Source: Clostridia bacterium (GTDB lineage: Bacteria > Bacillota_A > Clostridia > Oscillospirales > QAKW01). From it: a stretch of 14,494 bases of DNA. Position 1 is the stretch's first letter. Every line of letters begins with the position of its first letter. The DNA lies in the NCBI GenBank assembly GCA_017396865.1, contig JAFQKO010000122.1, forward strand, positions 1 through 14,494. Reading direction: 5' to 3'. Position numbers and translations under genes: made by a program. Under the pieces are notes generated by a model. It worked only from the letters and a program-made list of their open reading frames with translations, had not been told where the DNA came from and did no database searches. Positions 6,347 through 12,654 of the stretch are shown one piece after another.

Positions 6347-7444
6347 ATGGCTGTTTTGCAAGATTTTAAATGTCCGAATTGCGACGGCGTCGTGTCCTTC
6401 GACAGCGGGTCGCAAACGGTTAAATGCCCGTTTTGCGAATCGGAATTTGATCCCAACGCCTTTATGACGTTGGATGCCGAGCTGAAGAAGGAGGCGCAGG
6501 AGCAAGAGCCCGTTTGGGAGGATACCTCGGGCAGCGAATGGGCAGAGGGGGAAGCCGAGCGGATGCGGGTTTATGCCTGCAATTCCTGCGGCGGCGAGAT
6601 CCTCGCCGATGAAACAACTGCCGCAACCACCTGTCCCTACTGCGACAGCACGGTGGTGATGAAGGGTCAGCTGGCGGGGGATCTGCGCCCCGACTACCTC
6701 ATTCCCTTCCGCATCACCAAGGAGCAGGCGAAGGCGGCGCTGAAGGCGCATATGAAGGGCAAGTTTTTGGCCCCGAAGGCCTTCAAGGATGAAAACCATT
6801 TGGATGAGATCAAGGGGCTGTACGTGCCGTTTTGGCTGTTCAGCGCCGACGTGGCGGCGTCGATCCATTACCGCGCCACCGACGTGCATCGGTATGAAAC
6901 GCCGAGCGCCAGCGTTCGGGAGGTGCGCCATTATGCCGTTCTGCGGGGCGGCACGGTGAGCTTCAGCCATATCCCCGTCGACGGCTCGGAAAAGATGCCC
7001 GACGACCTGATGGAGTCCATCGAGCCCTATGATTTTAAGGATGCGCAGGCGTTTAACGCGGTGTATCTGGCGGGCTTTTTGGCCGACCGCTACGACGTGG
7101 ATGCCGAGCAAAGCAAGGAACGCGCCAATGTGCGAATTCGCCGCACCACCGAGGATGCCTTTCGCTCCACCCTCAGCCGCTACGAAACCGTTACGGTGGA
7201 GCAGAGCAACATTGCGCTGAGCGGCGGCAAGACCAACTACGTGCTGTATCCCGTCTGGCTGCTGAATACCTCCTGGCGGGATAAGCGCTATACCTTTGCC
7301 ATGAACGGGCAAACGGGGAAATTCGTCGGCGATCTGCCGATCGATAAAAAGCGGGCCTTCTGGCTGGGTGCCGGGCTGACCGCTCTCTTTTCCGCCCTGT
7401 CCTACGGCGTGATGCTGTTGCTGAGATTTGGAGGGATCATCTGA
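6347..7444 (+). CDS. ydjG: Double zinc-ribbon membrane protein, YdjG-like (copy 2)
   Basis: A 365-aa paralogue of the gene at 4528. It has zinc ribbon 1 (C9, C12, C27, C30), an acidic linker three residues longer than in copy 1, zinc ribbon 2 (C78, C81, C96, C99), and the shared core (VVMKGQLAGDLRPDYLIPF, IKGLYVPFWLFSADV, HIPVDGSEKMPDDLMESIEP). The near-identical block YTFAMNGQTGKFVGDLPID precedes a C-terminal membrane helix at about 336-357. The middle region around residues 175-200 is the most different from copy 1, which may set partner choice. Unlike the other junctions in this operon it has its own ribosome binding site (GAGGAG at 6335-6340) and a 20-nt gap after the first TPM gene, so it marks the seam of the duplicated unit. 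It overlaps the next gene by one base (TGATG). Confidence 0.87.
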   Translation: MAVLQDFKCPNCDGVVSFDSGSQTVKCPFCESEFDPNAFMTLDAELKKEAQEQEPVWEDTSGSEWAEGEAERMRVYACNSCGGEILADETTAATTCPYCDSTVVMKGQLAGDLRPDYLIPFRITKEQAKAALKAHMKGKFLAPKAFKDENHLDEIKGLYVPFWLFSADVAASIHYRATDVHRYETPSASVREVRHYAVLRGGTVSFSHIPVDGSEKMPDDLMESIEPYDFKDAQAFNAVYLAGFLADRYDVDAEQSKERANVRIRRTTEDAFRSTLSRYETVTVEQSNIALSGGKTNYVLYPVWLLNTSWRDKRYTFAMNGQTGKFVGDLPIDKKRAFWLGAGLTALFSALSYGVMLLLRFGGII

Positions 7445-8193
7445 TGAAAAAGCTATTGATTTTAATGATGATCCCCTTGCTGATCATGAGCCTTTGGCTC
7501 CCTGCGGCGGCAGAGACGGATCTGCTTTGCGATGAATCGGGCTGCCTGAGCGCATCCGAGGCGGCAAGGCTGGAGGCTTTGCTGCAGGAGGTTTCCGACC
7601 GCAATGATTTCGACGTAGCGGCGGTGATCACAGATCGAACCGACGGCAGTTCGCCGTCCTTTTATGCAAGCTCTCTTTATCATAGCGGCGGTTACGGCAG
7701 GCGGCGGGAAAACGGCGGCGTATTGCTGCTGATCTGCACCGTCTCGCGGGACTATTATCTGCAGGAGGACGTGCAGAACCAAACCCTCGGCGAGGATGGC
7801 CTGCAGCGGCTGACCGACGATATCGTTCCCCTCCTGAAGAAGGATGATTTTGCGGGCGCGGTGGAGCAGCTTGCCCTAACCTGCGATGAGGTGGTAACCA
7901 CCGTGCGGGAGGAGGGCAGCTATACCTACGTTCCCGCGCTGGAATGGTATTTTATTCTGCTGGCGATCGGCATCGGCCTGCTGCTGGGCTGTTTGGTGGT
8001 GTTCTTGTTTGCCTCCAAGCTGCGCAGCGTACGCCATCAGGCGGGTGCACGCAACTACATGAACGAGGGAAGCCTCTGCATTACCGAGCAGCAGGATCAG
8101 TTCCTTTACCATACCGTTACCCGCATTCCGCGGCAGCAGAGCAGCGGCTCGGGCGGGGGCAGCAGCTCCGGCGGCAGCGGCGGTAAATTTTGA
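7444..8193 (+). CDS. ydjH: TPM-domain membrane protein, YdjH-like (copy 2, canonical)
   Basis: A 249-aa protein with a signal peptide (MKKLLILMMIPLLIMSLW, AAAE), a TPM domain (about 25-155), one membrane helix (168-190), and a basic cytoplasmic segment (RSVRHQAGARNYMNEGSL). It ends in a Ser/Gly-rich tail, GSGGGSSSGGSGGKF, that is usual for TPM proteins of this operon type. In the TPM domain, SGGYGRRRENGGVLLLI matches the family signature. TPM domains occur in membrane-stress and photosystem-repair proteins; in Bacillus the YdjH homologue works with YdjG. The stop codon of the preceding gene overlaps its ATG (TGATG), implying coupled synthesis of the pair. Its own stop codon (8191-8193) abuts the -35 of the next promoter. 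It is the last gene of this operon. Confidence 0.88.
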   Translation: MKKLLILMMIPLLIMSLWLPAAAETDLLCDESGCLSASEAARLEALLQEVSDRNDFDVAAVITDRTDGSSPSFYASSLYHSGGYGRRRENGGVLLLICTVSRDYYLQEDVQNQTLGEDGLQRLTDDIVPLLKKDDFAGAVEQLALTCDEVVTTVREEGSYTYVPALEWYFILLAIGIGLLLGCLVVFLFASKLRSVRHQAGARNYMNEGSLCITEQQDQFLYHTVTRIPRQQSSGSGGGSSSGGSGGKF

Positions 8194-8222
8194 TTGACGA
8201 AAGCGGTTTTGCTTTGTATAAT
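8194..8222 (+). promoter_or_regulatory. Strong sigma-A promoter of the NSS transporter
   Basis: TTGACG (8194-8199, 5/6) is followed by a 17-nt spacer and a perfect TATAAT (8217-8222). The -35 begins directly after the stop codon of the TPM gene (8191-8193). No intrinsic terminator separates the two, so the transporter can also receive read-through. The predicted leader is about 30 nt with AAGGAG at 8242-8247. Confidence 0.88.
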
Positions 8223-8258
8223 AAAAGCAAGTCTGAAAATAAAGGAGAAATTAAAAAA

Positions 8259-9728
8259 ATGAGCAGAGAGCGTTTGGGAAGCCGCATGGGCTTCATCCTG
8301 CTGAGCGCCGGCTGCGCCATCGGCGTTGGTAACGTTTGGCGTTTCCCCTCCATGGCAGGTGCCCATGGCGGCGGTATTTTCGTGTTGTTTTATTTGTTGT
8401 TTTTGGTGTTGCTGGGTCTTCCGGTTATGACTATCGAGTTTTCCCTCGGCAGAGCCAGCCAAAAGAGCCCCATTTATATGTGCCGTGAGCTGGAGAAGCC
8501 CGGCCAAAAATGGCATTGGCACGGCAAGGCGTCCCTGGTTGCCAACTGCCTGCTGATGATGTTCTATACCTCCGTTACCGGCTGGTTCTTCTATTATTTC
8601 TATAAGTTCATCTCCGGCGACATGACCAAGCTTGCCGCAGGCATTACCGAGAAGTACGGCGAGATCTCTCAATCCGCCGAGGCCACCAAGGCGCTCAGCG
8701 ATGAGGTCGGCGGTGTGTTTGGCGGGATGGTCGGCAGTGCGCTGATCACCGTTGCGGTGGTTGCGCTGGTGGTCGTTCTGGGCTTTTTGATCCTCTCCTT
8801 CGGCTTGGAAAAGGGCGTGGAGCGGGTCACCAAGGTGATGATGAGCGCATTGATCGTTTTGATGGTGGTGCTGGCGGTAAACAGCTTCACCATGAGCGGT
8901 GCCAAGGAGGGTCTTTCCTTCTATCTCATTCCCGATTTCAGCAAGTTCAGCGCCCAAACCATCGTGCAGGCCATGAACCAAGCCTTCTTCACCCTCTCGC
9001 TGGGTATCGGCTCGATGGCGATCTTCGGCAGCTATATTGATAAAAAGCGCTCGCTGATGGGCGAATCGGTCAATATTTTGGTATTGGATACCTTTGTTGC
9101 GATCACCGCAGGCTTGATCATCTTCCCTGCCTGCACCACCTACGGTGTTCCCACCGAGGGCGGCCCCAACCTGCTCTTTAATGCCATGGCCACGGTCTTC
9201 AGCGATATGCCCGGCGGCCGCTGGTGGGGCTCGATCTTCTTCCTCTTTATGATCTTTGCGGCAATGTCTACCATCATTGCCGTGTTCCAGAATATTCTCG
9301 CCATGGTGCGGGAGCTCACCGGCTGGAGCATCCGCAAGGGCTGCGTCATCTGCGGCATTGCCCTGCTGATCCTGTCTGTCCCCTGTGCGCTGGGCTTCAA
9401 CGTCTGGAGCGGCTTCGTTCCCTTCGCCGAAGGCTCGGGCGTTTTGGATCTGGAGGATTTCCTGGTCAGCAACATTGCGCTGCCGCTCGGCTGCCTTTGC
9501 ATGGTGCTGTTCTGCGTTAAGAAGAACGCATGGGGCTTCGATAATTTCATGAAAGAGGCCAACGCAGGCACCGGCTTAAAGGTCAAGCGCTGGATGCGTC
9601 CCTATATGACCTACGTGTTGCCGATCGCCATCATCGTATTTTTCATTATCGGCATCGTAAACTTCCCCTTTGCGGGCTCTAAAGAAGCGCCCTTTACCAT
9701 TTGGGGTTGGATTACAAGTTTATTTTAA
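8259..9728 (+). CDS. Sodium-dependent transporter, neurotransmitter:sodium symporter (NSS/SNF) family
   Basis: A 489-aa polytopic membrane protein of the LeuT-fold NSS family. TM1 carries the hallmark GCAIGVGNVWRFP (18-30), with the unwound segment and Asn25 expected at Na1. It is followed by HGGGIFVLFYLLFLVLLGLP and EFSLGRAS. TM6 has the unwound FFTLSLGIGSM (243-253), and TM8 has AAMSTIIAVFQN (334-345), with Ser/Thr at the Na2 site. Such proteins import amino acids (for example Trp, Leu or Met) with Na+; the substrate cannot be told from sequence. The start at 8259 is preferred over an in-frame start at 8190 because AAGGAG lies 11 nt upstream and the extra 23 codons would overlap the promoter. 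It has its own promoter and terminator, so it is a separate transcription unit from the stress module before it. Confidence 0.92.
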   Translation: MSRERLGSRMGFILLSAGCAIGVGNVWRFPSMAGAHGGGIFVLFYLLFLVLLGLPVMTIEFSLGRASQKSPIYMCRELEKPGQKWHWHGKASLVANCLLMMFYTSVTGWFFYYFYKFISGDMTKLAAGITEKYGEISQSAEATKALSDEVGGVFGGMVGSALITVAVVALVVVLGFLILSFGLEKGVERVTKVMMSALIVLMVVLAVNSFTMSGAKEGLSFYLIPDFSKFSAQTIVQAMNQAFFTLSLGIGSMAIFGSYIDKKRSLMGESVNILVLDTFVAITAGLIIFPACTTYGVPTEGGPNLLFNAMATVFSDMPGGRWWGSIFFLFMIFAAMSTIIAVFQNILAMVRELTGWSIRKGCVICGIALLILSVPCALGFNVWSGFVPFAEGSGVLDLEDFLVSNIALPLGCLCMVLFCVKKNAWGFDNFMKEANAGTGLKVKRWMRPYMTYVLPIAIIVFFIIGIVNFPFAGSKEAPFTIWGWITSLF

Positions 9729-9737
9729 TGTGATTCG

Positions 9738-9770
9738 AAAATCCGCAAGCGATTGCTTGCGGATTTTTCT
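9738..9770 (+). terminator. Intrinsic terminator after the NSS transporter
   Basis: A 13-bp perfect stem (9738-9750 pairs with 9755-9767) with the loop GATT is followed by TTCTT. It lies 10 nt after the stop codon. Confidence 0.92.
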
Positions 9771-9798
9771 TGTATATTCGGAACTTTTGTGGTATTCT
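9770..9798 (+). promoter_or_regulatory. Probable promoter of the thrE operon
   Basis: TTGTAT (9770-9775, matching TTG only) lies 17 nt from TATTCT (9793-9798, 4/6). The start point would be near 9805, leaving a very short leader of about 13 nt that carries GGTGAT (9806-9811), which pairs with the 3' end of 16S rRNA. The spacer and -10 are strikingly like those of the promoter at 2474-2502. Confidence 0.55.
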
Positions 9799-9817
9799 TA
9801 ATAACGGTGATTTATGA

Positions 9818-10573
9818 ATGTATAAAGAATTGACCTGTATTATGGATATCAGTGAGCGGATGCTGGTCTGCGGGGCGGAGATCAGCCGTGTGGAGGAGAG
9901 CATCCAGCGGATGGGTGCCGCCTTCGGTGCGGTGCGGGTGGATGCCTTTATCATCACCAGCAGTATGGTGGTGACCCTCCACGACGGCGAGCATCACGCC
10001 TATACTCAAACCCGCCGCGTCCAGACCATCGGCACCGATATCGAGGCGCTCCACGCCCTCAACGACCTCTCCCGCCGCATCTGCTCCGAGCAGCTCTCCG
10101 TTGAGCAGGCGGAGGAGGCATTTCAAAAGGCGGTGCAGGGAAAGCGCTATCCCAAATGGATCAAGGGCCTTTCCTACGGTGTGATCTCCGGAGCGTTTGC
10201 CCTCTTTTTCGGCGGCGGCTGGCGGGACAGCGCCGTTTCCTTCGGGATCGGTATCCTGCTGGCGGTGGTTGTTCTGCTTTGTGAGCGGGTGCGGCTCAAT
10301 AAGATTTTTGCTAAGTTTTTTTGTACCTTTTTTGCTACGCTCCTGACCTTTTTTGCCTTGAAGTTGGGCATGATCCAAACGGTGGATCATGCCATCATCG
10401 GCTTTATCATGACCCTCATCCCCGGCGTCGGGCTGACCAACGCCCTGCGGGATCTCTTTGTTGGGGATAGCATTGCGGGTCTGCTGCGCACCATCGAGGC
10501 GGTGCTCTTTGCGCTGGCCATTGCGGGCGGCTACCTGCTGGCGGCCTTTTTGATGGGAGGGCTTGCGGTATGA
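9818..10573 (+). CDS. thrE: Threonine/serine exporter family protein, ThrE N-terminal-type subunit
   Basis: A 251-aa protein of the ThrE (DUF1212) family. A cytoplasmic N-terminal half contains ERMLVCGAEISRVEESI (13-29), VDAFIITSSMVVTL (41-54) and TDIEALHALNDLSRRI (73-88). About five membrane helices follow (roughly 115-133, 138-156, 165-184, 191-209, 223-247) with the signature IPGVGLTNALRDLFVGDS (201-218). In Corynebacterium, ThrE is a single protein with both halves. Here, as in many Firmicutes, the exporter is split and the second half is the next gene. The likely role is proton-motive-force-driven efflux of Thr/Ser or related small solutes. The start at 9818 is supported by GGTGAT at 9806-9811, and a weaker alternative is the ATG at 9842. 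The stop overlaps the next start (ATGA), so the subunits are made together. Confidence 0.88.
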   Translation: MYKELTCIMDISERMLVCGAEISRVEESIQRMGAAFGAVRVDAFIITSSMVVTLHDGEHHAYTQTRRVQTIGTDIEALHALNDLSRRICSEQLSVEQAEEAFQKAVQGKRYPKWIKGLSYGVISGAFALFFGGGWRDSAVSFGIGILLAVVVLLCERVRLNKIFAKFFCTFFATLLTFFALKLGMIQTVDHAIIGFIMTLIPGVGLTNALRDLFVGDSIAGLLRTIEAVLFALAIAGGYLLAAFLMGGLAV

Positions 10574-11013
10574 GCAGAATCGAGCTTTTGCAGATCCTTA
10601 CCGGCTTTTTAGGGTCGGTTGGATTTGCCGTCCTTTTCAATATCCGCGGAAAACGCTTGGTTGCCGCTTCGATCGGCGGCGGGCTTTCCTGGCTCTTTTA
10701 CCTGCTGCTCAATCGGCTGTTTTCCAACGACGTGTTGTGTTACTTTTTGGTTTCCGTCTTGCTGGCGATCTATGCCGAGGTGATGGCGCGGGTACTCAAA
10801 ACGCCAACCACCACCTTTATCACCACCGGCTTGATCCCGCTGGTGCCGGGAAGCTCCCTCTATTATACCATGACCTATGCCTTCAGCAGGCAGGGCGAGG
10901 CCTTTTTGGAAAAGGGGATCTATACCCTTGGCCTTGCGGGCGCCTTGGCCTTCGGTATCATCCTCGTCGCAGGTGTTACCGCCGCTTGGCGGCGGTTTTC
11001 CCCGCGTTCATGA
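10570..11013 (+). CDS. Threonine/serine exporter, ThrE_2-type small subunit
   Basis: A 147-aa membrane protein of the ThrE_2 (DUF3815) family, with four to five hydrophobic helices and the signature TPTTTFITTGLIPLVPGSSL (about 78-97). The early motif GFLGSVGFAVLFNIRGK is also typical. It forms the C-terminal half of the split exporter together with the preceding gene, which it overlaps by 4 nt (ATGA). Its last codons form a GC-rich hairpin (10978-10996) followed by TTTT. The next gene starts 42 nt after its stop, with its own strong ribosome binding site. Confidence 0.87.
   Translation: MSRIELLQILTGFLGSVGFAVLFNIRGKRLVAASIGGGLSWLFYLLLNRLFSNDVLCYFLVSVLLAIYAEVMARVLKTPTTTFITTGLIPLVPGSSLYYTMTYAFSRQGEAFLEKGIYTLGLAGALAFGIILVAGVTAAWRRFSPRS
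10978..10999 (+). other. Terminator-like hairpin inside the 3' end of the exporter small-subunit gene
   Basis: An 8-bp GC-rich stem (10978-10985 with 10989-10996, loop TTG) is followed by TTTT ending at 10999. It lies within the coding sequence just before the stop. It could partly terminate the mRNA between the exporter genes and the enzyme genes, but the U-tract is short, so this is a weak call. A second small hairpin (GCGCC 11023-11027 with GGCGC 11032-11036) lies in the 42-nt gap. Confidence 0.3.
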
Positions 11014-11055
11014 ATTCGCAGAGCGCCGTTGGGCGCAGGAAAGGAGAAAACAAAA

Positions 11056-12654
11056 ATGAAAGTATGTGTAGTGCAACCGTGGTATTCCTTTAATTATGAG
11101 GACACCGAAAAATGCTTTAACGGCATGGTGGAGTTGATCGATCAATGCGATGCGAGCATGGATCTGATCGTCATCCCCGAATACGCCGATATTCCCGCTG
11201 CCCAAGGCTCGGCAGAGCGCTTTCATGCCTCCATCGAGAAATATAACAGCGTGATTTTGGAAAAGGCCAAGGAGACCGCCAAGCGGTGCAATGCGTTGGT
11301 CTTCTGCAACTGCGCTTATGAAGGCAAAAACACCACCCATTGCATCGACCGCAACGGCGAGGTGGTTGGCCGCTACTTTAAGGCCCATCCCGCTCCCAGC
11401 GAGGTCAAAACCGTCGCCGAGGGGGGCAACGAGGTGGATTGCTCCTATTCCTATGAGTTCCGCAAGCCCGACGTGGTGGAGATCGAGGGCATCCGTTTCG
11501 GGTTTATGACCTGCTACGACTTCTATTTCTACGAGAATTTTGCGCCGCTGGCGCTGGAGAACGTCGATGTTATCATCGGCTGCTCCCATCAGCGCACCGA
11601 TAGCCATCAGGCGTTGGATATCATCAACCGCTTCCTCTGCTATCATACCAACGCCTACCTGATCCGCGCATCGGTCTCGTTGGGCGAGGAGTCCCCCATT
11701 TGCGGCTGCAGCTGCATCATTAAGCCCGACGGCACTCCGCTGGTGGATATGAAGAGCAAGATCGGCCTCGGCATCGCCGAGATCGATCCCCATGATAAGT
11801 ATTATAAGGCCGCAGGCTTCCGCGGCAAGGAAAAGGCCCACTATGAGTATATCGAGGAGGGGCGCCGCCCCTGGCTGTATCGCAACGGCGGTCCCGGTGT
11901 GGTGGTCTTTGATCAGTATATGCCCTATCCGCGGCTTTGCGCCCATCGGGGCTTCAGCGCTGTTTTGCCCGAAAACACCATGCCCGCCTACGGCGCCGCC
12001 ATCGCCCTCGGCGCAAAGGAGATCGAATTCGATCTCTGGCGCACCACCGACGGCGTCATCGTCTCCTGCCACGACAGTGAACTGGATCGGGTCAGTAACG
12101 GCACCGGTCGGGTGGATGAGCATACTTTTGCCGAATTGCAGAAGCTGGATTTCGGCGTCAAGAGCAACGAAAAGCTGGCGGGCCTGCCTATTGCCACCTT
12201 TGAGGATATTTTGCAAAAATTCGGCGGCAGAACCATTATGAATATCCATATTAAAAGCAAGACCGGCTCGGAGGTGCCCGATGAATATATTCATCAGATC
12301 GTCGGCCTGCTGGATCAATACGATTGCCGTAAGCACGCCTATTTCATGTGCGGCAACGATAATCTGCATCGCGTTACCAAGCGGCTTTATCCCGATATGC
12401 GTTGCTGTGTCGGCGCAGGAAGAGATCCTTGGAAAATCGTTGACCGTGCCATCGAGATGGGCTGTGAAAAGGTGCAGCTCTTTAAGCCCTATTTCAATCA
12501 GGAGATGATTGATAAGGCCCATGCCCACGGCATCCGCTGTAACATATTCTGGTCGGATGATCCCGAGGAGGCCAAGCAGTTCCTTGCCATGGGCATCGAC
12601 TGTATCCTCACCAACGACTACCTCAATATTTCCAACGCATTGGAGCTGAAATGA
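11056..12654 (+). CDS. Fusion of a nitrilase-type carbon-nitrogen hydrolase and a glycerophosphodiester phosphodiesterase domain
   Basis: A 532-aa two-domain enzyme. Residues 1-275 are a CN-hydrolase (nitrilase superfamily) domain with a complete Glu-Lys-Cys triad: Glu42 in VIPEYAD, Lys109 in GRYFKAHP, and Cys153 in GFMTCYDF. Members cleave amide or nitrile C-N bonds. Residues 290-532 are a GDPD TIM-barrel: AHRGF (His297-Arg298), PENT (Glu306-Asn307), EIEFDLW (Glu324, Asp326), SCHDSELDR (His339-Asp340), and a C-terminal TND. Such domains release an alcohol and glycerol phosphate from glycerophosphodiesters. At the place of the usual metal-binding Glu of the (I/L)NIEIK motif there is His398 (MNIHIKSK). 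There is no signal peptide or membrane helix, so it is cytoplasmic. The start at 11056 has AAGGAG 9 nt upstream; a TTG-start extension from 11029 would include that site. It overlaps the ligase gene by ATGA. Confidence 0.9.
   Translation: MKVCVVQPWYSFNYEDTEKCFNGMVELIDQCDASMDLIVIPEYADIPAAQGSAERFHASIEKYNSVILEKAKETAKRCNALVFCNCAYEGKNTTHCIDRNGEVVGRYFKAHPAPSEVKTVAEGGNEVDCSYSYEFRKPDVVEIEGIRFGFMTCYDFYFYENFAPLALENVDVIIGCSHQRTDSHQALDIINRFLCYHTNAYLIRASVSLGEESPICGCSCIIKPDGTPLVDMKSKIGLGIAEIDPHDKYYKAAGFRGKEKAHYEYIEEGRRPWLYRNGGPGVVVFDQYMPYPRLCAHRGFSAVLPENTMPAYGAAIALGAKEIEFDLWRTTDGVIVSCHDSELDRVSNGTGRVDEHTFAELQKLDFGVKSNEKLAGLPIATFEDILQKFGGRTIMNIHIKSKTGSEVPDEYIHQIVGLLDQYDCRKHAYFMCGNDNLHRVTKRLYPDMRCCVGAGRDPWKIVDRAIEMGCEKVQLFKPYFNQEMIDKAHAHGIRCNIFWSDDPEEAKQFLAMGIDCILTNDYLNISNALELK

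Larger units (their letters stand above)
4528..8193 (+). repeat. Tandem duplication of a YdjG-YdjH gene pair
   Basis: The unit [zinc-ribbon membrane protein + TPM protein] occurs twice in direct order: 4528-6326 and 6347-8193. The zinc-ribbon proteins are co-linear throughout and clearly paralogous. One DNA stretch of 83 bp (5446-5528 versus 7283-7365) differs at only 3 positions, while other parts differ strongly. The TPM proteins are similar in signal peptide and membrane part but have diverged in the TPM domain and tail. Confidence 0.88.

Noticed and set aside
6272..7312. A 346-codon minus-strand frame opposite the second zinc-ribbon gene
   Set aside because: It resembles the antisense frame opposite copy 1 only because the sense genes are paralogues. 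There is no ribosome binding site or family signature.
8106..8981. A 291-codon minus-strand frame across the TPM/NSS junction
   Set aside because: It runs through a strong plus-strand promoter and the TM1 region of the transporter, and its composition (Gln/His-rich) is typical of antisense to membrane proteins.
11008..12528. A 506-codon minus-strand frame opposite the amidase-GDPD gene
   Set aside because: The sense strand encodes two complete enzyme domains with catalytic residues. The antisense product is His/Ile/Ala-rich with no recognisable domain.
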